Shown here: piece by piece, positions 48,240 to 60,138 of the stretch | Layout: each line of letters starts with the position of its first letter | How positions within the stretch are numbered: position 1 is the first letter of the stretch | Assembly: GCA_023053685.1 (NCBI GenBank) | Contig: JALIGW010000002.1 | Coordinates: 41,857,720-41,921,719, forward strand | Length of the DNA stretch: 64,000 nt | Reading direction: 5' to 3' | DNA from: Diadophis punctatus similis | Taxonomy: Eukaryota; Chordata; Lepidosauria; Squamata; Dipsadidae | Program-made: the position numbers and the translations under genes | The notes under the pieces: generated by a model | Databases searched by the model: none | What the model was told of the DNA's origin: nothing | Seen by the model: the letters and a program-made list of their open reading frames with translations, nothing else

Positions 48240-50025
48240 CCCATCTCAATAAATAGATCCTCTAGGTCCCAATATATACAAAAATAAAAGTCTAAAGTCC
48301 TTCCTTGTCTGGACCCTTTTAAGGACTCCTTCCTTTTGCTCTCCACTATGTCTGCACTCTACTCTTGGCCCTAAGATCAGTCATTTCCTTCCAACTCTCA
48401 TTCCTTTTCACCTGCATGCCTTTATCAAATCATTGTTGTTTAGTTATTTTTGCCATTAACAAACTAATACAAAGAAAAATAATCAAAGGAAAACAACACC
48501 ATAAGAAGATTAAGCAACTCATTCATATACTATGTGTAATTCCATCTTCAGTCCACTGAGTAACTTGTGGCCATATTTTTGCAAAGTTGAAGGACACATC
48601 TCCTAGCAATAGAAAGGACATGGGCAATCCATTTCCATTGTTCAGCTATCAATGTTCATGTAATAAATGCTTTGTTCAACAGAATATGAACTTTGCAGAA
48701 AAAACGTATCTCAGTATTATCAGCTACTGGTGATAGGTCATCCCAACCGATAGGCAATCTTCTTTGATAGCTTCATGTAGATATTAAAATGCAGGGAAAG
48801 AGTGACATATCCTATGTAATTCCATGTGAGATGAGCCACTCAGATGATCTCTTTTTCTCTGGAATTGCCTGCTCAGGATGAAGCAGAACCACATTGTTTT
48901 TCCCAATCATTGCAGACAATCTGGAAAAATATCATGATTGAAGATTACCAGGAAGTCTAAAAGAATGTTCCACCCAACCAGGGTTGCAACAAAATTCTTT
49001 CAACTGAGTCATAAATCTGGATTCTGTACCATGCTGTGATCTGATACTAACTGGAAAGCATATGAATTACCTGCTTTCTCTACATCACATGTAGCATAGC
49101 ATCAACACATTCTTAACATCTCCCGCCCCCCCCCAAGGAAGGTTGGAAAAAGAGTCATGGTTGGGTCCAGGGAAGGCCTTTCTAAGGGCAGAGGGAGACA
49201 AATTTTCTCCAGTACCCCCCTTTCCCTTGAAGGTGAAAATAAGTAGTGATGTTTTGCCATCCTCATAATTATGGTGTAGGCTCAAATATAAGATTTATTC
49301 ACAATCAATTAAAATCATTTATCTTCTTTCATTAGTGTTCTAGGTTGTTTGTTTGTTTGTTTGTTATCAAATTTAGATACTGCCCATTTTACTTTCCAAG
49401 TGACTCTGGGCAGTTTACAGATAAAAGCATAAAAACCGTATCTTTTGTGTCCTGAGTATAAAGGGATGATATCAGGTACAATGAAATTTAAATTAATCCC
49501 ACCTCTAGTACAAGGTTTTCATCCTTCAATATCAGTTTTCTGATATCTCATTCTTCTTTTCTTTCCACTCTGATGAAAGCTCCATTGATGGGACATGGTA
49601 TTATAAGTTAGATAATGTAACAGAAGGAAGTATCAGAGAAAGATTCCAAATCACATAGATCTTGCAATGGCAATTTTCAACTGTAGACTGTATAACTCTG
49701 AGGTTTGAAGTAACTGTGATTTTATATGAAAACAAGGATAAGGATTAATTCACTCTCTTTGCATTTTACTATGACTGTACTATAATTACATTTTGTGAAA
49801 TAATGCATACAACACTACTTGCAGTTAAAAAAATATATTGTAATGCAGTTCTGAAAATGCACAAAACTGAATATATTAAGAAATGAAGTAAATCTGCCTA
49901 GCAAAAGTTTACTCTTAAAAAGTATGGGAATTGTGTATTAGATAAATTGTTTGCAATATTTGTTCATCAATTAATATGAATACATTTTTATGAATACTTA
50001 TAACTTATTCTTGCATAAAAGTCTG
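48240..50025. other. no gene recognised
   Basis: AT-rich DNA. A GTTT run and a diverged GGGYGGC-type retroposon tail lie on the minus strand at 49344-49440. Nothing else is classifiable. Confidence 0.5.
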
Positions 50026-50027
50026 TA

Positions 50028-50155
50028 GAGATTCTCAGTCATCCAGATCATAGTTGTCCCAAAGGTGCTTTTTTCAGGAGGCAACTGGACTTTCTTGTTT
50101 TTTCTTTTGAAGATGTTTCACTTCTCATCCAAGAAGCTTCTTATTCTTGTATAAT
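50028..50155. repeat. fragment of a dispersed vertebrate repeat
   Basis: 'caactggactttcttgtttt' followed by 'cttctcatccaagaagcttc' is a sequence I associate with a repeat dispersed in fish and reptile genomes. I do not assign a class. No coding remains. Confidence 0.45.
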
Positions 50156-50517
50156 GTACTGTATATATATATCAAATAAGTAAGGAACACAAAAAATACA
50201 CATATTTCATATGGACTTTTCTTAAAACTAAACAAAAGAAAACAAAACTGATGCAGTGATGAGATAAAATTATCCTCCATTTGGAAAAATGAACCACAGA
50301 ACAGTTAAAGTTTTCTTTTCATCCTTACTTATGAATACACTCATATTCATGTAAGTACAATATGCCAAGAAATTAAGTTTATTGCGTCTTATCTGCTTCT
50401 AACATCAGGTTGTCAGACAATTGTAGAAATTAAAATAAATGGCAACTATTTTCTGAGGGTAAGTCACTCTTCCAATGGCTTCCACGCCTGACACTTCCTT
50501 TCTAGCAATAAACAGGA

Positions 50518-50543
50518 TTTATTTATTTATTTATTTATTTATT
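50518..50543. repeat. (TTTA)n microsatellite at a SINE tail
   Basis: About six units adjoining the 3' end of the minus-strand Sauria SINE that follows. Confidence 0.85.
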
Positions 50544-50544
50544 A

Positions 50545-50776
50545 GTGACATTTATATACCGCCTCACAGTGCAAGCACTCTCTAAGCGGTTTACACCAGT
50601 AAGCAATGTATATTTATATTGCCCCCAACAATCTGGGTCCTCATTTTACCTACCTCGGAAGGATGGAAGGCTGAGTCAACCTTGAGCCAGTGAGATTTGA
50701 ACCGCTGACCTGCGGATCATAGTCAGCTAAAGTGGCCTGCAGTACCCCACTCTAATTGCTGCACCACCTCGGCTCT
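50545..50776 (-). mobile_element. Sauria-type SINE, minus strand
   Basis: On the minus strand: an 'agagccgaggtggtgcagca' head, 'gctcaaggttgactcagcc', 'attgttgggggcaatataaa' and the truncated 'ggtatataaatgtc' tail. A small insertion interrupts the body near 50600. Confidence 0.9.
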
Positions 50777-50779
50777 TAT

Positions 50780-53430
50780 GTCTCTTATTTGAGACATAAA
50801 TCTGATTAGGTCATGAATCCAGAAAAAAAAATACTGCTAAACATTTCAGTGTGAGTGTTAGACCCTGCATGGTTGTATACAGGCCAAGAATAAGCCATGA
50901 TAAATAGCAACAAGTAAATGATTCATGTAACTGATATCACCTAGCTAATACTTCGGTTTCTTGAATGGATTTAGGAAGTGGAGCTTGGTTTGTAGCAGAT
51001 GGAAGAAACATATGGTGAATGTTATTAATCTTCCAAGTCAACCTGACAATTCTGGAATCTTGGTGATTGCTTTTGTTACCATTATATCTGACATGGTTTA
51101 GGAAACATGCCTAGAAAAGTAGGACAAAGAGGAAGATGTAAATTATCTTTGCATGAGAAGATGTATTATTCCATAAGATATCGCTGCCATGCTGGGGGGA
51201 AAAATGACTTCCAAAGTAGGGAAACAACAGGAGCAGCTATAAGGGTAAGATTAGCTAACTTGTCCAAAGTGAAAATTAAAGCAAGAACACAGAAGCAAAC
51301 ATTAGTCTGGGCTTTTTAATCAAATGCCTGGAGCAAATCTAAGGCAGAAATGATAAATCTGTGATTATGTTAAAGCAGAGAGAGAGATAGAACCTTGCAG
51401 TCGATCAGGTCAATGTTTATGTTAACTGTGGTGGAATTCATTGTGCCCTCACCTTTCACCCATGCAAATGAATCAGGAGCCTAGAAACTGTGGCTAATTT
51501 ATGACATAGCATGCAATCTCACTAACAGCTCAGGTGGAAAGGTAAACAATTTAAAGCAATTCAAGATTTAGATGCAGCTGTCAGATGCTGTTGAATTTGG
51601 CTTACTTGTGGAATTACTCTTAGTAATTACTAGTTTTCAGCAAAACATCAGGAAATCTAACTACATTTAAGGGTGGCGCTTTGCTTAGCAGTATAGATTA
51701 TTCTAGTTTGATTTCATGGTTTACAGACATGGTATGCAAACCATGACTTTGCAAGCAACTTGCCTTGTTCACACATTCATAAAGACACTTTATTATTCTG
51801 TTGTTTAATATTACTTGGCCAAATTTCCTTTCATGTTGCTTTTAAGTTTGGTTGAAGGTAAAGAGGAATTTGGATACATCAAAATTTATTTCTGCAAAGC
51901 AGCTTAAGTGCTTGTCTCAGTAAAAATGTCTTTGCTTCCCAGTGAAAAGTCATTTGGGATGACTTAGACTGGATTCCCTTTCAAAGCTTGGAAACAAGCC
52001 GTGAGAAAGGTCTTTCCTGTGTGGCTGCAATAATATTGAGTTTTGTTATGTTTCTAAGGTGTCTGACATTTGAAAGAGGGAAGAAAAATAGCTCCCTGGA
52101 AGATTGTTCTTACCCCTTGTTTTCAGCTGCTTATAGAAGAATCAGGAACATGTCATGATTCACCAAGAATAAAAAATGTATACATTATATTATAAAAGTT
52201 TCATTTTCCCCCCACTGAGTTTGCTCTGGAAACAGATTACAAATTTACACAAAGATGGCTGTAGGAAACTGAATAAATAGATATTTCTTCAAGTGGAAAA
52301 CATGAGTATCCTAACAACACTAGTGAAATAAATTCATATGAATATGTGCTCCACTATGAAATTGATGCTTTCCTGGGTTCATGAACTGGTCAATGTCATA
52401 AATCCCATGGAACACTTTCTAGCACACATTGATTGCCTTGGTTTACTTTAAAAAATGTACATCGGATTGATACCTTCACGTAAATGGAAACTAAAGAAAG
52501 CAAGTTCTGAGCCTTCATGGAAATTCCAAGTAAAATAGTCATATTTTACTTGGAGTTTCTTGTGATTCTTGGAGTTTCTTCTGATATTGTAATATCTTGT
52601 GATTCTGAACAGGATATACAAGTGGCATGTTTCTAATGGTTTTATTGAAATAAACCCTTAAAACTGAAACAATCTTCAGCACCAATGTGATATCAGCTTG
52701 ATGTCAAACTTACATCAAATTATTCTTGTTTATGGTCTTTATGTCTTTATGACCTAAGTCCAATAGCCACTCTTAGGTAGATACTCCTTAGCATTAATAA
52801 GTGACTATGGCCAGGTATTACTTGTTTTTTCTAGCATCATTTGGCTTCCAGTATTTGTATAGCCCTTCCAGTTTATGTGGACAAATTCTACTGGCCTTGT
52901 AGGAAGATGAAATGCCCTTTTCCCAAACTTCTACCTTTACTAGTCCTTTTTATTTCAAACTCTCCTTCGTTCACTGAATCTCCCTTTTTGATTCTTTTTT
53001 ACTCTCACTCCTTTTCTTCTTCCTTCTCCCCACCTTGGATTTCTGTCTCTTCTACTCCAGCCTCTTCTCCTCCTTGATCTGCTATAATTTTTCTCTCAGT
53101 GTTCTTTCAGACACCTCTCCATTTGATGAGTGCTACAATAGGTTCCACAGATTTCCCATTAATCTCCAGTCTTCTTCCAGATCACACAGCTTGCAGGTCT
53201 ATTTCCCTGCACTTACTGAGTTGTTAATTCAGAGTTTCGTCATTCCTCTGAGTCCCAAAGAAACGATACACTTTCTTCTTTTGCTGTCATTACTGTCTCT
53301 GTCTTATATAATGCCACATAATTTAAATAACATAGTTCAGAGCCCAGAGGTCTTATTTCTTCTTCCTTCCTTTAGTCACTCCTATTTTCCTTCTTCTCTT
53401 TTTGTCCCTCCTATTTATTATTTTTATTAG
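50780..53430. other. single-copy AT-rich DNA, no gene recognised
   Basis: A pyrimidine-rich segment at 52900-53430 gives open frames of 78-131 codons (Ser/Leu/Phe-rich). I attribute these to composition; no domain or signal supports them. Confidence 0.5.
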
Positions 53431-53469
53431 ACTTTTATCCCATATTTATTACTTTATAAATAACTCAAG

Positions 53470-53650
53470 GTGGCACTCATACCTAATATTCCTCCTGCCT
53501 CCTATTTTTCCCACAACAACCAGCCTGTGAAGTTGGGCTGAGAGTCAGTGACTTGCCCAAAGTCCCCCAGCTGGTTTTGTGCCTATGGGAAGACCAGAAC
53601 TCATAGCTTCCTGGTTTCTGGATCAGCAACTTAACCTACACCAAAATAGC
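53470..53650 (-). mobile_element. tRNA-derived (MIR/CORE-like) SINE, minus strand
   Basis: The plus strand contains 'gtgacttgcccaaagtcccc' and 'agctggttttgtgcctatgg'. On the minus strand a tRNA-like head reads 'ggttaagttgctgatccaga'. Same layout as 2040-2222. Confidence 0.6.
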
Positions 53651-53694
53651 CTATCCGACTGTCTCCTTTCATATATTTAATTTGTCTCTTCTTC

Positions 53695-53985
53695 TGTCTA
53701 CTCAAGGGCGGGTTCCTCTTACCTGCCTACCAGTGCGCTGCGCACGCATCATCTCATTTCGTACTCGCGCACGCTCACTACTCGTGCGTGTCCCCTCACG
53801 AGATTTTGCTTCCACGCATTTGCAGGAAGCAAAACAAGCCCAAAAATTCCAGAAAAAAGATGGCGCCGCACAACGGACTGATGAAGACGGCACCGGAGCT
53901 GTTGTGCGCAAATTGCATAATCGGCGGGTCCCTACTGGAATGGCGCACTGGACCGCACCGGTAGGAACCCACCACTGTGTCTACT
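53695..53985. mobile_element. hAT-type element with TSD TGTCTACT
   Basis: The element 53703-53977 (275 bp) is flanked by TGTCTACT at 53695-53702 and 53978-53985. The ends CAAGGGCGGGTTCCTC and GGAACCCACCACTG pair with a few mismatches. The GC- and CpG-rich body shares the 'accggtaggaaccca' end with 30327 and 63436. Confidence 0.93.
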
Positions 53986-54085
53986 TTGATTTTTATTTCA
54001 CTGACCTGCTTTGATTATTCCCAAGTTTTATTCCTGCTCTGTTCCTCTTTCAAAAAGCTCCTCCACTCCCTAAGTCTTTATATGA

Positions 54086-54322
54086 GCCGAGATGGCGCAG
54101 TGGTTAAATGCAGCACTGCAGGCTACTGCTAGTTCAGCAGTTCAGCTGTTCAAGGTTCACCGGCTCAAGGTTGACTCAGCCTTCCATCCTTCTGAGGTCG
54201 GTAAAATGAGGACCCAGATTGTTGGGGGCAATATGCTGAACTCTGTAAACCGCTTAGAGAGGGCTGTAAAGCACTATGAAGCGGTATATAAGTCTAAGTG
54301 CTATTGCTATTGCTATTGCTAT
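54086..54322 (+). mobile_element. Sauria-type SINE
   Basis: Well-preserved copy: head 'gagccgagatggcgcagtgg', body 'gttgactcagccttccatcc', and tail 'gcggtatataagtctaagtg' followed by four GCTATT units. It is the least diverged of the five. Confidence 0.95.
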
Positions 54323-54324
54323 AT

Positions 54325-55912
54325 TTCATTTGTCTTCTTTCTTTTCATTATCTTTTTCCCCAATTCCATTAGCCTGAAATATCAAGTGTATGGAAAATCT
54401 CATTATATATCATCCTGGAAAACATACTTGTTTTCCTTTGTCTGCTGAGGTTCAGTGCTATTCCAAACCAAGTAAGAATAATATACACATTAAAAAAAAC
54501 CAGGTAATAGCAACCACAGGATTAGTTCTTGGATTCAGGCATGTGCACGTAGACGCGCGCACACAAACATAGAGAAAAGACTAGTAATATTATTTTTATC
54601 TATAAATAAATATTGGCTGTAATTGCCTGCTTTAGTAAACAAAAGCAAAGCTAACTGAAATCTACTTTGTGTTATGGAAAATAAATCTGCCAATTCACGT
54701 GCAATGACAGAACTCTGTTCAAAAGGTTCACATGCTATCATTCTCTAGTATGGGGAAAACAACATGACAAAAAATTGCCCAATTTTTTCCTGGGACTGGT
54801 ACAAGGAAGCCTATAATCAACCAATGACGGCATCTTGGGAGAAAGTGCTGAATAAATGGAAACAGCTCTTCATCCAGTGAACAGGTCAGTAGTGTAAATT
54901 ACAAAGAGTATGATCCTGTCAGATACAACATAATGATCATCAAGATACTAAAGACAAGAAATGCCATGTCCTAAAGCTACAGATGCATTTTGACATGTTG
55001 AAAATATTTTTGCAACATGCAGAGGCCAAGAATGTGATAACCTTGACACCCCCTGAATAAATGTCCATTAAAATGACTAGATAAACAATGTAACAGGCTG
55101 CAAAATTCACTTATCTAGCTCTTTCATTTTCACAATCCCTTTATTCAGCAACTTCTGTGAAAACAATTCAGATTTCATGGACAGCTTCTCCTAAGAAGAA
55201 TTTTGTCTAAAGGGTACATAAGAATATGAAGAATAAGAGGATAAGCTCATTAAAACAATAGTCCATGTTACCATCTTCCTTGAACATTATATATATACTA
55301 TTATGTTTTCCAAGGCCAGGTATAAAGCATTACTGGACCTTAATGTGTAGCTTAGGTATTTATTTCTACATTCTGTTACAGATCCATATTTTGCATGTCA
55401 GAAAAACTGCTGAAAAACCCAGGCATTTGTACTACTTATACTTTGTTTTCATCTCTTAATTTCATTTTCCCACTGTAACTGGTCAGACTGCTTTATGGTG
55501 CCATGTGAATTAGCTTCCCATTTCTGGAAATGATTTACTGAGAAAAACATTCTGTTTGCCAACCATACTTTTAATGCTCAATGGAACTCACTAGAATTTT
55601 AGCACTCTCTTTCTCTCTCTGAGACTATAGCCATAAAATATGATTAGTGAATATTAATCTCTGGAACATTTGTTGGCTTCTGCCATTATCAGACTATTTT
55701 TGAGAATATAAAAATTCAGAAAACCAAAATTATTTTGTTCATGCATGTTTTGTTCATATGTTGGCATGTACATATATGAAACTTCCATATAAATCTTCCA
55801 CATACAATTCCTCATTGGTTCCCCTCTGCACTCCTATTAAACATTTCTATTTATGCACTTCAGTTGGCACATACAATCCCTTCTAACTTCCATTAAGTAC
55901 TTTTCTGTGAAT
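54325..55912. other. AT-rich DNA before the GC-rich element; no gene recognised
   Basis: Unclassified. A stretch near 54545-54570 has short GC/CA-rich repeats. Composition stays AT-rich right up to 55912. Confidence 0.5.
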
Positions 55913-55968
55913 AGGGCGTTGTATACTTACCTGAACGCCCATTCTCGTAGGGTGGAGCTAACCTCCAA
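55913..55968 (+). repeat. left foldback arm with U1-complementary hairpin
   Basis: A perfect 56-bp inverse copy lies at 56158-56213. The outer 27 bp form a hairpin: GGGCGTT and AACGCCC (stem) around GTATACTTACCTG. The 11-mer ATACTTACCTG (55923-55933) equals the 5' end of U1 snRNA, so the minus strand carries a full-consensus 5' splice site CAG|GTAAGTAT pointing out of the element. Confidence 0.9.
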
Positions 55969-56051
55969 GAATGGGTTAAACCTGCCCTCTAGCCAATCAG
56001 GACTGAGTCTGAATTAACAAAAGCTTCTTTGAGCCTCGATACCCCCTCTTT
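55951..56051 (+). repeat. left terminal inverted repeat, ~101 bp
   Basis: It begins GGTGGAGCTAACCTCCAAG and ends at ACCCCCTCTTT. I compared it base by base with the complement of 61792-61892 and saw no mismatch. Confidence 0.93.
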
Positions 56052-56157
56052 GACGAAGGACGAAGCCAGACTCTGCGTGCCGCTCCCAACCAGATCCTGG
56101 ACATACACGGATAAGTGTTCCGCAAGGTGACCCATACCCCAATATCCAGGGAGGGAC

Positions 56158-56213
56158 TTGGAGGTTAGCTCCACCCTACGAGAATGGGCGTTCAGGTAAG
56201 TATACAACGCCCT
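56158..56213 (-). repeat. inner foldback arm carrying a consensus 5' splice site on the plus strand
   Basis: Inverse copy of 55913-55968. The plus strand reads CAG (56193-56195) then GTAAGTAT (56196-56203), a perfect donor directed into the element. At 56214 the sequence passes directly into a second terminal-like motif, TTCTCCATAGTGGGTGGAGC, which also closes the right end of the element. Confidence 0.9.
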
Positions 56214-58488
56214 TTCTCCATAGTGGGTGGAGCTAACCTCCAAGAATGGGACATACCAAAGCCGTCTGTCCCTAGGGCGGGCAACTACCCAGGCTGGAGA
56301 CCCCAGCCCTTTGCACCACCTAGTGTAATAACCGTCACCGAAGGACCACGTTCGCCAAGGCAAGAAATTATACCCGCTGTAACGGGTAAATGTTGGCGGA
56401 CAATACCAGGTGACCGCAAGGGAGAACCGCCATTACAGCGTCGGATGAACAGTGCCAAACAAAAAAAGGGCCAGGTGGCCATACGGGAGACCCCCCCATT
56501 GACACTCGGGGGACCAGGTAGTAGTGGCGTAGGCACAACGGTTCGAGTATGCTGGGAAGGCGGCTGCGCAGGAGCCGAAATGACAGCAGCAATAACCCAG
56601 CTATCCCCTGATTAGAAGGACACCAGCGACTCGTGGACACAGGCCGAACAAAAATGAACCACGTCCCGGATCGGGAAAGGAGGAGATACGATGCGGGTGA
56701 GCCCGCCGAGGCAGAGCTGCTAGCTCGCCGGCTGGCGAGCCAGAAGCGCCCCAAGACCAGGTAAAGGTGTCTTGCGGGTAAGAAACAAGGGATCACCTGG
56801 GATCAGAGATGGAGACAAGATGCAGCTCCACCCTGCCTGAGGGAAACAAATCCCTAGAACTGTTCTGACGGATAAAACGTGAAGATCAGAACAAGGACAG
56901 ATAATGCCCTCGCCCCCGAGAGTGCTCATGACAACCAAAGGGCGGGTAATGTGATCCGTCAAGTTTGCTAGAGCGCCCCGGAGAGCTAAGCTAGGACCTC
57001 GGCAGAACACCGACAGAACCTCCGTGAACCACCGGGTGGGTGAACACGAACGTCCCCTCCAGCAACCTGCCTGTCACAGGATGATGTGGTATAACTCCGA
57101 GGGGTGAAAGGCCAGCATCGTTGCAGCACCTGGAACTGGTGGTGAATCCTCGTGGTAGGAGAGGCCTGCCGCCGGTCCTGGTGTCGGAATTGAAGTACAC
57201 TACTGCTGGACCTGCAGGAGAGGGATCTCCACCTGCCTACCCTTCGTGGGCCAGATCACAATAGCCTTTGGATGAAGTAGAGCTAGCCCAGTGGGAGAGT
57301 AACCGCCGGCTTACTTTGCTTGGGCTAAACCAGACAATCTGTCGAATGGAATAGGGCCGCGAATGTGGACAGGCGACCGTTCCCCCTGATATAGGAGAAG
57401 CAGAGAGCTTCAATGTGTGAATAGAAGTTTCCTGGTCCTTAAGGGCCGGAGGAACGGACTACGACCAAGGATTATATCACCCAGTGAACTGTGAGCTCAA
57501 GAGGAGGTGTCCCTTAGGGAGCCGAGGGGGCTGACTTCAATGAGGCTGGGGCCCTGGGATCATCCTAGGGAGCAAGGGGCATGGCCAGGTAGGAAAGGGG
57601 AATTCAGTACTGCTTACGAGACAGACTGGTGACCTGGAAATCGGCAGCCGTGAGACCACCTAACGGAAGGGAATCGCCTTTGCAACGCCCTTCAAGAAGG
57701 GAGACGATCATTGCTTGCAAAGGGTACCAATGCTGCTCATCGCTCACCCCCGAGGTGACCCTCGGGAACAGCCCCGTAGGGGTGAATAAGTAGCCATGGC
57801 GAATAGTCGTGCCCTGGGGTCCTCCTGACCATCATCAGAGACCCCGGGTACCTTAGGGAAGGCTGCAGGAACCTGGAGTGTGGCCTCAGAATGAGATCAA
57901 TGTTGCTGGATCTTCAAGTCCAAGCGACTGCGGCGGACCCATTAATGAACCAGTGTACATGGTCAGCCGGTCCGCAATGGATAGCCCAGGGATGCACCTA
58001 CTGGTGGCCGTGGCTGAATGACGGTGTCCACCCTTGAGACAGTCATCCATCTGTGAGGGACAAGCCCCAACCATGCAGAGGAGATGCGACCCCTGTTGTC
58101 ACCCCACCCACCCCCGGAATAATTGGGGGGGGAGCAAGGTGGGCCAAAGCCAATTTGTTGGGAGACCGGTGGAAGGGGCCTACGAGGACCCATGGTGTCC
58201 ATTCGATGAGGCCAGAGGCAAACGGCCTACAATCGGGTTCCCAGAAGTTGTCACTGTCCACCGCCATCTATGGTGGTCATCTGTGTGCCCTGAATAGGTT
58301 TAGCACCTATGATGTGTCGCTACTACTGCCCCGTTAGAGCTGGGAGCATTGCGAATGGCGGTTATGGAGGCCTCTGTCCGCAGCTGTGCTGCAGCCATGG
58401 AGTGCTGATCACGTGGTTCAGGTAGTAATGTTTCTTCGGTATTGCCAGGCAAGACAGATCCAAGCTGCAATGCCACGGGGGATCAGCA

Positions 58489-58608
58489 GTCGGGCTCTGA
58501 CCCGTCCTATCCAGATCGGGGATGGCCTCCTGAAACCGGCCTTCCGCCGTCGGGCTCTGACCCGACCTATCCAGATCGGGGACAGCCTCCCGAAACTGGC
58601 CTTCCGCC
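58489..58608. repeat. 60-bp tandem duplication inside the GC-rich element
   Basis: Two units, each opening 'gtcgggctctgacccg' and closing 'ggccttccgcc', with five or six differences. A length of 60 gives two 20-residue repeats in an open minus-strand frame (58362-58640), for example PDLDRSGQSPT and PDLDRTGQSPT. The frame has no known domain, and I do not call it a gene. Confidence 0.9.
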
Positions 58609-60138
58609 AATGGCGTGGAGGGCCCTGATCCCGGGGCCACCCAGTGGTGCGCGATGATCTCTGCCTACGATTTGGATGCGGGCACAGCCTCTCCCTGCGG
58701 GATAACTTCCGAGCAAGGGACGGAGGAGTCTGAAACTAGATGTTCGGGCCTGGGATACTGGGGTCACGGCAAGTGCATCCCCCCTAGTGTATGATCACTG
58801 GGATCACTCCCCCCGTCGGGTTGGTCAGAGACCCGTCCCAGCCTGCCACACGGTCACTCAGTGTGCTGCTGTCCGGAACCTCCACCCGTAGTGAATACTA
58901 ACCTGAATGGTAGTAATGCTAGGGAGTGGAGAGCCTGGGCCATGCCTGTCTAGCGTCCTCTTCTAAGACCGCCGACAGGTCACCATGTGATGCCCGACTG
59001 GTGGTACCGATGATCTCGGCAAGGCGCCTCCGTTTTCACAGGGAGAGGATGTCAATGTGAAGCCTCGTTACGGCAACGTATTGGATCTTGCAGCCAAGGT
59101 CAAGGAAAAGAACCTTCCACGCAGGTGGGGAAACGCAAGCCGATGGGATCCTGCCCACCCATGTAGAGTGGGCTCCACGGCACACAACTGGCTCTCAGCC
59201 CTGCGGGAGCGTGCTCCGCAGGTGTTTTTGCGTGGTCTATATTGGTGCGGGAGACCTCCTGTTCCGTAATGGCCCTTGGCCAGCATAACCGATCGCCCCC
59301 ATAGGGATCATTTGAGCCCGGCAGGATCTGGACCCGAGTGCATGCAAGGGTGAAGAGACATGATACGTGGAGGGGTGTCGGGCGCGAGACCAGCGACAGA
59401 ACATGTGATGAAGGAACACAAGAGGCCCCCCCGGCTGAAGCTGCTGTAGCTGATTGTAGCCCCCGGGGTGACCTGCTGGAGGGGGGACATGGCTCGGCCT
59501 GGCCCTTCCTGGTAATCAATGTGTGGAATAGCAGCCTGCATAGGACGATTCCCTACTGTGGCGGTAAGACCCCTGCGGCCCTGAGTAGCTGAGAACGCTG
59601 GGCAGCTACTCCAAGGAATCACCTGGTACCGAGCCGAGGCGATCCATAGCGCTGCGCTGCGCTGCCTAGCAGGGTACTGTCATGATCACGGGAGACATGG
59701 TCGCTTGATCAAGCTTGGAAGCGCGGCTGTTTGAGGCCCATGAGGAAGCTGCGAATTGAACCCAGCTGTAGCGCGGCACGAGTAGGCGGTGGCAATGACC
59801 GCCAATTTGCAGCCACGCTGTCAATTGGGCGACCAGAGCTGATCGTCAACAGGGTGCCTGATAATGGCGACAGCCCAGGGCGTTAATAGCTCCGCTAGTG
59901 GGGAGAGCGACCGGAGTCAGTTGTTTTCTCTGACTACCTTCCTCGAGGGCTGGCCGCGCTTGGCCACTGCGGAGCCATCTGGGGCTTATTGCCCCGCCCC
60001 CTAGGGCTGGCCGTATGCAGCCGCTTGCCTATCCTAAGGCTATGCTTGACGTCTATGGAGCTTTATAGGGCGGGGTTGAGGCACTCCGTAAGTGCGAGCC
60101 CGGCACACATGGCTGAGGTGAGGGGAGGAGCATTTGAT

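Noticed and set aside
53035..53430. 131-codon Ser/Leu/Phe-rich frame
   Set aside because: It lies in a pyrimidine-rich segment. Composition explains it, and there is no splice or start evidence.
55913..55940. U1 snRNA gene or pseudogene
   Set aside because: Only the first 11 nt match U1. The sequence that should follow (the U1 stem I region) is absent, so this is better read as the complement of a splice donor.
56184..56615. 143-codon frame near the left end of the GC-rich element, and overlapping minus-strand frames
   Set aside because: No motif of any transposase, integrase or DNA-binding domain. Frames on both strands are equally open.
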